Source: Skermanella mucosa (GTDB taxonomy: Bacteria > Pseudomonadota > Alphaproteobacteria > Azospirillales > Azospirillaceae). Taken from it: a stretch of 64,000 nucleotides of DNA. Within the stretch, counting starts at the first letter, position 1; every line of letters starts with the position of its first letter. The stretch covers positions 62,001 to 126,000 of the forward strand of contig NZ_CP086109.1 in the NCBI RefSeq assembly GCF_016765655.2, in the 5' to 3' direction. This document shows positions 1 to 7,985 of this stretch, in pieces. Under the pieces are notes generated by a model, which saw only the letters and a program-made list of their open reading frames with translations, made no database searches and was not told the DNA's origin. Position numbers and translations under genes: made by a program.

Positions 1-140
1 GCGTCGCGGGCCGCGGGCGATCGTTCGCGCCGGTAGGCCTCGCCCAGCGCCCGGATGAAATCGGGGGGATGGAAATAGGAAATGTATTGCAGCGCATCGG
101 CGATGCTGTCGATGAAGTCGTCCTGGCGAATGACGGTCAC
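1..140 (-). CDS. Fumarate hydratase class I, N-terminal part (cut by window edge)
   Basis: Only the first 46 or so codons are present; the gene runs off the left edge. The start is GTG at 140, overlapping the stop of the PAS gene by four bases (GTGA). The peptide contains ADALQYISYFHPPDFI followed by RALGEAYRRE, which I recognise as the conserved N-terminus of iron-sulfur class I fumarases, catalysing reversible hydration of fumarate to malate. The Fe-S cysteines lie beyond the window, so a related class I hydro-lyase such as tartrate dehydratase is possible. The overlap suggests co-translation with the PAS protein. Confidence 0.75.
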   Translation of the reverse strand, partial: MTVIRQDDFIDSIADALQYISYFHPPDFIRALGEAYRRERSPAARD

Positions 141-724
141 GGGTTCTTCCTTCCATCGTCCGGCCAAGGGGGCCTGGGAGCGGGGTGCAATCCCTGGACG
201 ACCTGCCATACCACCCGGCCGTCCTCCCGCCGGTCCTCCCGCACCGGGAGCGTGATCCGGTGGAAGGCCAGGAAGTCCTTCGCCGCCGGGGAATAGAGCC
301 GGTCAACCACCGGCCGGCGCTCGCTCACCGCCCGGCGGAGCACCTCCAGCACGGGCGCCGCGACCCGCGGGTCCAGGTCGGACATGCGGCGCCCTGTCCA
401 TTCGTGCCCGGTCAGCGCGACGATGTTGGTGCCGTCCAGCCGGACCATGAAGTCGGCCCCGCCGTCCAGTTCCTCGTAGATCGCCAGCCAGCCGAGCCAG
501 GGCCGGAGCGCGAAGGCGTCGAACCCGGCGCGCCGCGGAACTTCCCCGGAAGGGCACTTGGAGTACCAGAACTGGAGCAGGCCGGCGATAAACGGATGGA
601 GTTCTTCCAAGATCCTCTCCGGACAGGGGCGGCGCGATGATGAGGCGCCATCCTGCCGGAAGGCAAGCACGACTTCGGGACGAGGCCCGCCCCCCCAAGT
701 CCTTCCCTCAAGGATTCCCCCCAA
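137..724 (-). CDS. PAS_5-type PAS domain protein
   Basis: 195 residues if the TTG at 724 is used; GAGGGAAGGAC lies directly upstream of it. From about residue 45 the pattern is that of the PAS_5 family common in alphaproteobacteria: a Trp-rich start (LLQFWYSKC), ALRPWLGWLAIYEEL, DFMVRLDGTNIVALTGHEWTGR, then DLDPRVAAPVLEVLRR. These proteins are usually single-domain putative sensors with no known ligand. The first 40 residues are low-complexity and partly derive from a duplicated 23-bp sequence, so the true start may be the GTG at 670. It overlaps the downstream fumarase start. Function unknown. Confidence 0.65.
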   Translation of the reverse strand: MGGILEGRTWGGGPRPEVVLAFRQDGASSSRRPCPERILEELHPFIAGLLQFWYSKCPSGEVPRRAGFDAFALRPWLGWLAIYEELDGGADFMVRLDGTNIVALTGHEWTGRRMSDLDPRVAAPVLEVLRRAVSERRPVVDRLYSPAAKDFLAFHRITLPVREDRREDGRVVWQVVQGLHPAPRPPWPDDGRKNP

Positions 725-739
725 GTCCTTCCCTCAAGG
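691..739. repeat. Direct repeat, 23 bp x2, period 26
   Basis: Two identical 23-bp copies (691-713 and 717-739) are separated by three bases. The first copy lies in the extreme 5' end of the PAS ORF; the second covers the stop codon of the periplasmic binding protein gene and the SD/TTG of the PAS ORF. Read on the minus strand each copy contains GAGGGAAGGACTTG, an SD followed by a TTG, so the duplication has also duplicated a possible start site, in a different frame. Confidence 0.85.
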
Positions 740-1561
740 CCCCTTTACCGGGCCGGTGGCGGCGATTTCCAACCCGTACTTTCCCAGTATCCGGGCCAGC
801 GACCCGTCCGCCTCCAGCCGGTCCAGGACCGCCTCGACCGCCTCGACCGTCGCCAGGTCGGACCTGCGCAGCGCTATGGCCGCGTCGTAGTCCAGCGACG
901 GATCGATGCCGACGCCCTTCACGGCGTCGATCGTCCCGTCACCGGTGTGTTTCCGGTACCAGCCGAGGCCGGGCAGCGAGACCACCCCGGCGTCGGCCTC
1001 TCCCCCCGCCACCGCCGCCAGGATCTCGGCATCGGTCGTGAAGCGGACCCGGACCGGAATTCCCCGCTCGTTGAGCACGTAATGGGCCCAGGATCCGCTC
1101 GGCACCGCCACGCGGCCGGCGCGGAGATCGTCCAGGCCCCGGATATCGTCCCGGGAGACGGGGGCCACCAGGACGAAACGCACCGGCAGGTAGGGGCGCG
1201 TCAGCAGCCGCGGGAAACGCCGCGCCGCGGGCGCGGTCCCGGCCTCGGCGCGCTCCGCCGCGTCCTCGGGAAGGCTGGCGGCCGACATGAAGGCGTCGCA
1301 GCCGGTCCGGCCCGCATATTCCTTGCTCTTGATCCAGGTGACCTTGAAGTCCAGACCCAGCCCGCGCGCGATCTCCTCGCCCAGTTCGAGCTGGAATCCC
1401 GGCGGTCCCGGCTCGCGGCTGGAGAACGGCAGGGCGTCGGGCGCCGCGCAGATCTCGAAGCGGCCGGCGCGGCGCATGTCTTCCAGCGTTCCGGCGGACG
1501 CCGTGCCGGAGACGGCCAGCGCGACGCAGCCCGCCGTCATCCAGTCTGGCCGGGCTCTCAT
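734..1561 (-). CDS. Periplasmic substrate-binding-type protein, MxaJ/XoxJ-like
   Basis: 275 residues. The ATG at 1561 overlaps the stop of the cytochrome gene (ATGA), which fixes the start although the frame stays open further upstream. The N-terminus is a signal peptide ending near SGTASA. The body is an SBP_bac_3-type fold: EDMRRAGRFEICAAPDALPFSS, FQLELGEEIARGLGLDF, LDDLRAGRVAVPSGSWAHY, and a C-terminal helix LEADGSLARILGKYGLE. Proteins of this kind follow the PQQ dehydrogenase and cytochrome genes in mxaFJG and xoxFGJ clusters, where they are thought to help activate the dehydrogenase. That context makes MxaJ/XoxJ more likely than an amino-acid transporter subunit; no ABC permease is nearby. 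Confidence 0.75.
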   Translation of the reverse strand: MRARPDWMTAGCVALAVSGTASAGTLEDMRRAGRFEICAAPDALPFSSREPGPPGFQLELGEEIARGLGLDFKVTWIKSKEYAGRTGCDAFMSAASLPEDAAERAEAGTAPAARRFPRLLTRPYLPVRFVLVAPVSRDDIRGLDDLRAGRVAVPSGSWAHYVLNERGIPVRVRFTTDAEILAAVAGGEADAGVVSLPGLGWYRKHTGDGTIDAVKGVGIDPSLDYDAAIALRRSDLATVEAVEAVLDRLEADGSLARILGKYGLEIAATGPVKGP

Positions 1562-1944
1562 GACTTCTGCTCCGGCCCGGCGCGCAGCGACAGGATATAG
1601 GCCGCCAGCTCCCAGATCTCCTCCTCGCTCAGCGTGTTCTTCCAGGGCGGCATGACCAGCGCGCCGCGCTTCCTGCCGTTGGCGATGACGGTGAAAAGGG
1701 CCGCCGGCGTCAGGTCGGCGCGCCGCTGCAAGGTGGCGCCCTTGCCGCCCGAACCGGCGTAGCCGTGGCAATAGACGCAGCTCTGGTTGAACCGCGTCGA
1801 GCCCTTCTCGATGGACTCGGGCGCCTCCAGGTCGATGCTCGGAACCGGCTCGGCCGCTGCCGGCGCCCCGGGGAACGCGGCCAGCAGCCCGGCCAGGGCG
1901 AGCCCGCGCAGTTCGGGCCGGAGGGAGTTTCGTGTCATGGGCAT
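1558..1944 (-). CDS. Periplasmic c-type cytochrome, electron acceptor of the PQQ dehydrogenase
   Basis: 128 residues: a signal peptide (LALAGLLAAFPGAPAAA), one haem c attachment motif CVYCH (about residue 56-60), and a probable axial methionine in VMPPW (about residue 97), followed by the C-terminal helix EEEIWELAAYILSL typical of class I cytochromes c. It lies between the PQQ dehydrogenase and the MxaJ/XoxJ-like gene, overlapping the latter by four bases. The inferred role is to accept electrons from PQQH2 in the periplasm, as XoxG/MxaG do. An alternative start two codons further in (MTRN) cannot be excluded. Confidence 0.85.
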   Translation of the reverse strand: MPMTRNSLRPELRGLALAGLLAAFPGAPAAAEPVPSIDLEAPESIEKGSTRFNQSCVYCHGYAGSGGKGATLQRRADLTPAALFTVIANGRKRGALVMPPWKNTLSEEEIWELAAYILSLRAGPEQKS

Positions 1945-1979
1945 GATGATCGTGTCCGACGTAGTGGGATGCGACGATC

Positions 1980-2011
1980 CGGGCCGGCGCCCTGATCCAC
2001 GCGCCGGCCCG
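1980..2011 (-). terminator. Intra-operon hairpin between dehydrogenase and cytochrome genes
   Basis: Perfect 11-bp inverted repeat (CGGGCCGGCGC, 1980-1990, and GCGCCGGCCCG, 2001-2011) with a 10-base loop, in the 90-bp gap after the dehydrogenase stop. There is no following T-run, so it may stabilise the upstream message or cause partial termination rather than end the transcript. Confidence 0.6.
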
Positions 2012-2034
2012 TCCTGCGGAAGGTCTTGCCGCTC

Positions 2035-3726
2035 TCAGTCCAGCGCGAAGACGACCATCGCCGCCCCGCCCTGCAGCTCCTTCACGCGCGGGAACACGCT
2101 GGCCATGAAGCCCGGGGCCAGCGACCCCCAGCCGCTCGGGACCGCGATGTACTGCTTGCCGTTCACGGCATAGCTGATCAGGCCGCTGCGGATGCCCGAC
2201 CCGGTCCGGAACTGCCACAGCACGGAACCGTCGTCGGCGTCATAGGCCCGGACGACTCCTTCCGGATCGCCGTTGAACACCAGCCCGCCGCCGGTGGTCA
2301 GCACGCTGCCCAGGCCGGGGATCGGATAGTCCACGGTCCATTTCCGCTCGCCGGTGATCGGGTCGCGGGCATCCAGGCGGGCGCTGGCCTTGCGGCCCGG
2401 CGGCGGCACCGCCTCCAGCTTGTCGACGCCCAGGTAAAGTCCGGCGATGCCCAGCTTGGACGGGTCCTGCTTGCCGGGGACGGCGATCTGGCAGACCTCC
2501 ATGGCGTTGGTGTACCAGAGTCCGGTCTTGGGATTGTAGGCGCCGTGATTCCAGCTCCGCGTGCCCAGCAGGTAGGGGCACACCAGGTTCTCCTTGCCGA
2601 ACTCCAGGGGGCGGCGGTCGATCAGCTCGCCGGTCCTGGGATCGATGGTCTTGACGAAATTGTAGGTCTCGCTGAGCGGCCAGACATTGGCCAGGGCGCC
2701 GGTCGCCTTCTCCATCACGAAGACGAAGCCGCTCTTGTTGAGATGGACGATCAGCTCCCGGCCGCCGTCCTCCACCACCAGCGCCTCGTAGGCGCTGTCA
2801 TAGTCCCAGGTGTCGTGCGGGATCTCCTGCCGGTGCCATTTCAGCTTGCCGGTCTTGGGATCGAGCGCCAGCAGGCTTGCGGTGTACAGGTTGTCGCCCT
2901 TGCGCCCGTCCCCGTAGAAGTCGGGTGCCGCGTTGCTGGTGCCGATGAAGATCGTGTCGGACACGGGATCGTAGGTCCCGGGCATCCAGGCCCCGCCGCC
3001 GCCGACGTCGCCGGTATCGCCCGGCCAGCTCTCCTCGCCCTGCTTGATCGTGTCGAAGGTCCAGGCCTTCTCGCCGGTCGCGGCGTTGACCGCGAAGATC
3101 TTGCCCCGCTGTGGCTGGTCGCCGCCGGTCGTGCCGCCGACCAGCACGTCGCCGGCCAGCACCGGGGGCGAGGAGAACAGGCAGCCGGAACACTTGGCCT
3201 GGTCGACCAGCCGGGTGGACCAGACCTCCTTTCCGGACAGACTGTCCACGGCGACGAAGCGCCCGTCCATGGTCCCGATATAGACCCTGCCGTTGCCGAC
3301 GGTGACGCCGCGGCTGGCCGAGGCGTAGAAGCTCTCGTAGGCGAGCGGGTCGATCTGGGGCTGGTAGTGCCAGATCTGCTCGCCGGTCGCGGCGTTCAGG
3401 GCGAAGACGTTGTTGTTCGGCCCGATATAGTACATCACGCCGTCGACCACGATCGGCGTCGCCTGGAGCCCCATGGTGATGTCGCCGGGCTGGTGGATCC
3501 AGGCGACCTTCAGGTCCTTGACCGTCCTCTTGTCTATCTGGTCCAGCGGGCTGTACCGCCAGGCGTTGGAAGTGCGGTGGTATTGCGGCCAGTCCTCGGG
3601 GTTCTCGGTTCCCGGGGCCGGCGCCTGGGCCAGCGCCGCGGGGCCGCCGCCGATCACGGCAAGGCCGAGGGTGAGCAGCCACAACCCCACGCCCGTCCGC
3701 CTGCGCAGTTCTCCGTGCAGCTTCAT
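2035..3726 (-). CDS. PQQ-dependent alcohol dehydrogenase, lanthanide-type metal site
   Basis: 563 residues with a signal peptide ending near ALAQA; periplasmic eight-bladed propeller with repeated AATGExxW-type tryptophan motifs (112-119, 215-222). Metal and catalytic residues can be aligned: N265 in GTSNAAP, catalytic D308 in HDTWDYDS, and D310 two residues later. That second Asp is the extra ligand that marks lanthanide-dependent XoxF/ExaF-type enzymes (Ala in calcium MxaF). The usual metal-binding Glu appears as D203 (TTGGDQPQRG). The vicinal Cys-Cys before the PQQ-contacting RG motif is missing (SFYASASRG, about 132-140); a separate C179-x-x-C182 pair occurs instead. GGGAGGAAACC precedes the ATG. 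Substrate (methanol, ethanol or another alcohol) cannot be read from the sequence. Confidence 0.85.
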   Translation of the reverse strand: MKLHGELRRRTGVGLWLLTLGLAVIGGGPAALAQAPAPGTENPEDWPQYHRTSNAWRYSPLDQIDKRTVKDLKVAWIHQPGDITMGLQATPIVVDGVMYYIGPNNNVFALNAATGEQIWHYQPQIDPLAYESFYASASRGVTVGNGRVYIGTMDGRFVAVDSLSGKEVWSTRLVDQAKCSGCLFSSPPVLAGDVLVGGTTGGDQPQRGKIFAVNAATGEKAWTFDTIKQGEESWPGDTGDVGGGGAWMPGTYDPVSDTIFIGTSNAAPDFYGDGRKGDNLYTASLLALDPKTGKLKWHRQEIPHDTWDYDSAYEALVVEDGGRELIVHLNKSGFVFVMEKATGALANVWPLSETYNFVKTIDPRTGELIDRRPLEFGKENLVCPYLLGTRSWNHGAYNPKTGLWYTNAMEVCQIAVPGKQDPSKLGIAGLYLGVDKLEAVPPPGRKASARLDARDPITGERKWTVDYPIPGLGSVLTTGGGLVFNGDPEGVVRAYDADDGSVLWQFRTGSGIRSGLISYAVNGKQYIAVPSGWGSLAPGFMASVFPRVKELQGGAAMVVFALD

Positions 3727-4152
3727 GGTTTCCTCCCGAAAGGATCGTCATTTTTTCGCTGGCCGGCGGCGCTGGGCACCGCCCCCGGTCGGATTGGGTA
3801 CAATGCAACCGAGATGCCAGCGGACGGAGGAGGAGCCGCACCATATCTTGGGCGCTGATAATATTTCGCCCCAATATATCGGCAAGTAATCTGGAACAGG
3901 TGGCGCATTCCGAAGCGTCACTTGTCGCAGGGAAACGCCCCGGCAGGCGGGTCCCGGTGCCGTCTTGCGACACCCCGCGCGACCATCTGGACTATAACCC
4001 CCGGTTGCTTGACCCCCCAGCCGGCCCGCAAGCACTGTCACAATGTGGAGTTGTGCCGCCAACGGCATCCGTTTTCATCCCACGGCGCATCTCCCTCCAC
4101 TCGCATCGTCAGGAAATGCCGTTCAAGGGCGGCGCCTCGGGGGAACCACTTC
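3727..4152. other. Divergent intergenic region, PQQ dehydrogenase / RTX subtilase
   Basis: About 426 bp without a convincing gene. It holds the AT-rich patch at about 3840-3895 with the leftward promoter described separately, and the leader of the rightward RTX subtilase. Open frames crossing it on both strands are overhangs of the flanking genes and lack family features or a Shine-Dalgarno sequence. Confidence 0.6.
3858..3885 (-). promoter_or_regulatory. Candidate sigma70-like promoter for the PQQ dehydrogenase operon
   Basis: On the minus strand TTGCCG (3885-3880) and TATTAT (3863-3858) are 16 bp apart inside an unusually AT-rich patch of a GC-rich region. Transcription would start near 3850, giving a leader of about 120 bases. 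The stretch 3857-3880 is also an imperfect inverted repeat (GATAATATT / AATATATC), a possible operator. Confidence 0.45.
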
Positions 4153-7100
4153 ATGATCATTCGCGACGACCGCGAACAAGCCGGACAGGTCGATATCGTT
4201 CCCGACGAGATCATCGTCAAAATCTCGCCCGACGCCACGCAGGAGGAAATCGAGCAGGCAAGGGACAGCCTCGGCGCCACGCTTGTCGAGGCGACGGCGA
4301 CCCTGGGGCTGGAACGCTGGTCGCTCCCGGAGGACCCGTCCGACAAGGGCTTCGATCTCGGAAGCGGTTTCGACCTGGGCAAGGCGCTGGACAGGCAGGC
4401 GCCCGGCGGCGCCATAGAGTACATGCAGGCGAACCGCATCTACTCCGTTTCCCAGACCGTGCCGAACGATCCGGACTTCGGCCTGCTGTGGGGCCTCGAC
4501 AACCAGGGCCAGGACGGCGGCGTGGCCGACGCCGACATCGACGCCCCGGAGGCGTGGGACCAGGAGACCGGGTCCGGCACCGTCGTCGCGGTGATAGACA
4601 CCGGCATCGAGCTGCCGCATCCCGACCTGGATGACAACATCTGGTCCAATCCCGGCGAAATCGCCGGGAACGGCGTGGACGACGACGGCAACGGCTATGT
4701 CGATGACATCAGCGGCTACGACTTCGTGAACGAGGACGCCGACCCGACCGACGACTATTTCCACGGCACCCATGTCGCCGGCACGATCGCGGCGGAAGGC
4801 GACAACGGTGTCGGCGTGACCGGCGTCGCCTGGGACGCCCGGCTCATGGTGGTCAAGGCCTTCGACTCCGCGGGCTTCGGCAACGAGTTCGACATCATCC
4901 AGGCGATCGAATACGCGGCGCTGGAAGGGGCGGACATCTCGAACAACAGCTGGAGCGGCTACGACTTTTCCCAGGGCGTCCATGACGCGGTCAGGCTGGC
5001 GGGCGAACAGGGCCAGCTTTTCGTGGCGGCGGCCAGCAACGAAACCAGCGACAACGATTCCTTCCCGGCCTATCCGGCAAGCTTCGACCTCGACAACATC
5101 GTCTCCGTCGCGGCGACGACCGCGTCCGACACCCTGGCCTCGTTCTCGAACTACGGGGCGACGACGGTCGATCTGGGCGCCCCGGGCGAGAACATCTACA
5201 GCACCTTCACCGGGGGCGGCTACGGCTACCTGAGCGGCACGTCGATGGCCACGCCCCATGTCAGCGGAACCGCGGCGCTCCTGCTGTCCCGGAATCCCGA
5301 CCTCTCGACCGGGGAGCTGAAGGCTCTCCTGCTGGACACCGTCGACCCGGTGGCGGACCTGGCGGGCCGTACCGTCACGGGCGGCCGCCTGAACGCCGCC
5401 GCGGCGCTCGCCGCGAGCGGCCCCCCGGTCGAGATCACCGGCACCGACGAGGACGACGATCTGACCGGGACGGCGGGCCGCGACATCATCCGGGTATTGG
5501 ACGGCGACGACACGATCCAGGGCCTCGGGGGATCGGACCGGATCTTCGGGGGCGGCGGAAGGGACCTCGCGGCCGCCGGCGCCGGCAACGACACGATCCA
5601 CGGCGGCTCGGGGAACGACAACCTCCTGGGCGAGGAAGGCGACGACACGACGTTCGGCGATGACGGAGCCGACGCCCTCTTCGGCGGGTCCGGCGACGAT
5701 ACGCTGGACGGCGGCGACGGCGCGGACCGCGTGCTCGGCGAGGCCGGCAGCGACACCGTCGACGGCGGCGGCGGAAACGACCTGATCGATGGCGGCGGCG
5801 GCGACGACCGGATCGCCGGGGGCGACGGGAGCGACGCGATGAACGGCGGCGGCGACGCCGATTCCCTGTCGGGGGACGCCGGGGCCGACCTCCTCGCGGG
5901 CGGCGTCGGGAACGACACGCTCGACGGCGGCGACGGGGCCGACAGGCTGGTGGGCGCCGATCCCGCCTCGGCGGGTTCGGCGGGCAGGGGCGAGATCGAC
6001 GGGCTGACGGGCGGCTCCGGCAGCGACACGTTCGTGCTGGGGACCGGGGAGGGCACCTTCTACGAGGACGGCGATCCCCTGACCACGGGCGAGGACGACT
6101 ACGCCAGGATCGAGGATTTCGACGACGGCGAGGACCGGATCGAACTGACCGGCACGCGCGACGACCATGTGCTCGATCTCTACCGCGCGGCCGACGGCAC
6201 TCTGAAGGCCGACCTGATCCACGACCCGGGCGACACCGCGCGGGGCGACAAGGTCGGCCAGGTCCAGAGGGTCGATCGCGGCCTGACGCTCGACGACCCG
6301 GCCTTTTCCTTCCTGGGAACCGCCGCGGCCGCCACGCCGGCTTCGGCCGTCGCCGTCATGGCAGCCGTCATGGCCGCTGCGGAACAGGGCGGAGATGGCG
6401 CGGACGATCCCGTCCAGCCCGCGGCGGTCCCCCTCCCGGTCGAGCTGTTCGACGGGGGCGGATTCCTGTGGGACATCTGGCAGGACGGATCGATCCTCGA
6501 CGGCTCGTCCGACGCCTATGACGGAGGCATGGCCCTGAGCGGCTTTCCGTTCCAGGAGACCGCCGAAACGGAAGAGGACGGACGCGAGATCGTCATCGGG
6601 CCGGGATCGCCGGAAGGATCGGAGGGTATCTCCGTCACCCGGAAGATCTTCGTTCCCGGCGACCAGTCCTGGGCGCGGTTCCTGGAGGTCGTCACGAACA
6701 CCGGCGCCGTCACGGCGACCCATGCGGTCAACATCGTGACCAACTTCGGATCCGACTTCGAAACCGGCATCGTCGGCACGTCGAGCGGCGACGCGGTTTT
6801 CGACCCCGCGGACCAGTGGGTCGTGAGCGACGACCAGGACGGCACCGGGGACCCCACCCTCCTGCACGTGATCCGGAGCGCGGACGCGCCGGCTCCGTCA
6901 TCGGCGTCCATCAGCGAGGACTTCCTCGATTTCACCTACGACCTGACCCTGGCCCCGGGCGAATCCAGGATCGTCATGCATTTCGCGTCGCAGAACCCCG
7001 ACCAGGCCGCCGCGCTCGCGCAGGGGCCGGTGCTCGCTTCCGCGGACATGGGGGCGCTGGCCGGACTGAGCGACGAGGAGATATCCCGGATCGTCAATTT

Positions 7101-7947
7101 CGACGCCTTCATGCCCGAGCCGGTGGTCGGCACGGACGGGAACGACCTGCTGTCCGGGACGGACCGGCGCGACGTCATCGACGGCCGCGGGGGCGACGAC
7201 CTGATCCAGGGCCTGGGCGGGAACGACCGGCTGTCGGGCGGGTCCGGCGACGACGTGCTCGCCGGGGGGACCGGAAACGATCAGCTCGACGGCGGCAGCG
7301 GGGACGACGCCCTCGGCGGCGACGAAGGCGACGACACCCTGGACGGGGACGAGGGATCGGACGACCTGGCCGGGGGAGCCGGCGACGACACGCTGCGCGG
7401 CGCTTCGGGCGATGACCGCATGCTGGGCGGCGATGGCGACGACCTCCTGGAGGGCGGTGCCGGAACGGACGTGGCGAACGGCGGTACCGGCGACGACACG
7501 ATCCGGGGCGACGGCGGCGACGATCGCCTCCAGGGCGCCGCCGGCGACGACACCCTCGAAGGCGGCGACGGCGGCGACAGGCTCGTCGGGACCGCCGCGG
7601 TCGCCGGCACCTTCGGCACCGGGGAGACGGACGTGATGACCGGCGGGCCGGACGGCGACGTGTTCGTGCTCGGCGACGGCGAGCGCGTCTTCTACGACGA
7701 TCTGGACGCGACCACGCCGGGCGAGAACGACTACGCGCTCCTGACCGACTTCCGGAGCGCCGCCGACAGGATCGAGCTGACCGGCACGGCTGATCTCTAC
7801 CGGCTGGATTTCTTCGCGCCGTCGGGCGGCATCTTCAGCGCCGCCCTGATCCACGACACCGACGAGGCACGCGGGGAACTGGTCGCGATCCTCCGGGACG
7901 TGCCGACGAGCCTGAGGCTGGACGATACCGGCTTCCTTTTCGTCTGA
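4153..7947 (+). CDS. Secreted RTX subtilisin-like serine protease
   Basis: 1264 residues from the ATG at 4153 (CGGGGGAACC upstream); the frame is open 77 codons earlier but that part is not protein-like. Residues 1-105: acidic propeptide-like segment (IVPDEIIVKISPDAT). Residues 106-420: S8 subtilase domain with D149 (VIDTG), H204 (HGTHVAG) and S364 (GTSMATPHV). Residues about 431-605: first block of glycine/aspartate RTX nonapeptides. About 605-980: spacer with a beta-rich domain (WDIWQDGS, FVPGDQSWARFLEV). About 985-1150: second RTX block, then a C-terminal DRIELTG-type segment. There is no Sec signal, as expected for a C-terminally targeted type I secretion substrate; no type I secretion genes are in the window. 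Extracellular calcium-dependent protease is the inferred role. Confidence 0.88.
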   Translation: MIIRDDREQAGQVDIVPDEIIVKISPDATQEEIEQARDSLGATLVEATATLGLERWSLPEDPSDKGFDLGSGFDLGKALDRQAPGGAIEYMQANRIYSVSQTVPNDPDFGLLWGLDNQGQDGGVADADIDAPEAWDQETGSGTVVAVIDTGIELPHPDLDDNIWSNPGEIAGNGVDDDGNGYVDDISGYDFVNEDADPTDDYFHGTHVAGTIAAEGDNGVGVTGVAWDARLMVVKAFDSAGFGNEFDIIQAIEYAALEGADISNNSWSGYDFSQGVHDAVRLAGEQGQLFVAAASNETSDNDSFPAYPASFDLDNIVSVAATTASDTLASFSNYGATTVDLGAPGENIYSTFTGGGYGYLSGTSMATPHVSGTAALLLSRNPDLSTGELKALLLDTVDPVADLAGRTVTGGRLNAAAALAASGPPVEITGTDEDDDLTGTAGRDIIRVLDGDDTIQGLGGSDRIFGGGGRDLAAAGAGNDTIHGGSGNDNLLGEEGDDTTFGDDGADALFGGSGDDTLDGGDGADRVLGEAGSDTVDGGGGNDLIDGGGGDDRIAGGDGSDAMNGGGDADSLSGDAGADLLAGGVGNDTLDGGDGADRLVGADPASAGSAGRGEIDGLTGGSGSDTFVLGTGEGTFYEDGDPLTTGEDDYARIEDFDDGEDRIELTGTRDDHVLDLYRAADGTLKADLIHDPGDTARGDKVGQVQRVDRGLTLDDPAFSFLGTAAAATPASAVAVMAAVMAAAEQGGDGADDPVQPAAVPLPVELFDGGGFLWDIWQDGSILDGSSDAYDGGMALSGFPFQETAETEEDGREIVIGPGSPEGSEGISVTRKIFVPGDQSWARFLEVVTNTGAVTATHAVNIVTNFGSDFETGIVGTSSGDAVFDPADQWVVSDDQDGTGDPTLLHVIRSADAPAPSSASISEDFLDFTYDLTLAPGESRIVMHFASQNPDQAAALAQGPVLASADMGALAGLSDEEISRIVNFDAFMPEPVVGTDGNDLLSGTDRRDVIDGRGGDDLIQGLGGNDRLSGGSGDDVLAGGTGNDQLDGGSGDDALGGDEGDDTLDGDEGSDDLAGGAGDDTLRGASGDDRMLGGDGDDLLEGGAGTDVANGGTGDDTIRGDGGDDRLQGAAGDDTLEGGDGGDRLVGTAAVAGTFGTGETDVMTGGPDGDVFVLGDGERVFYDDLDATTPGENDYALLTDFRSAADRIELTGTADLYRLDFFAPSGGIFSAALIHDTDEARGELVAILRDVPTSLRLDDTGFLFV

Positions 7948-7985
7948 GGCCGCGTCCGATCAGCTCGCATCGCCGCAGGAAACCG

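Noticed and set aside
2026-3858. 610-codon plus-strand frame opposite the PQQ dehydrogenase
   Set aside because: Low-complexity reversed reading of a well-supported gene.
5446-7600. Repetitive GC-rich DNA as a satellite or CRISPR
   Set aside because: It encodes in-frame RTX nonapeptides; the repetition is at protein level.
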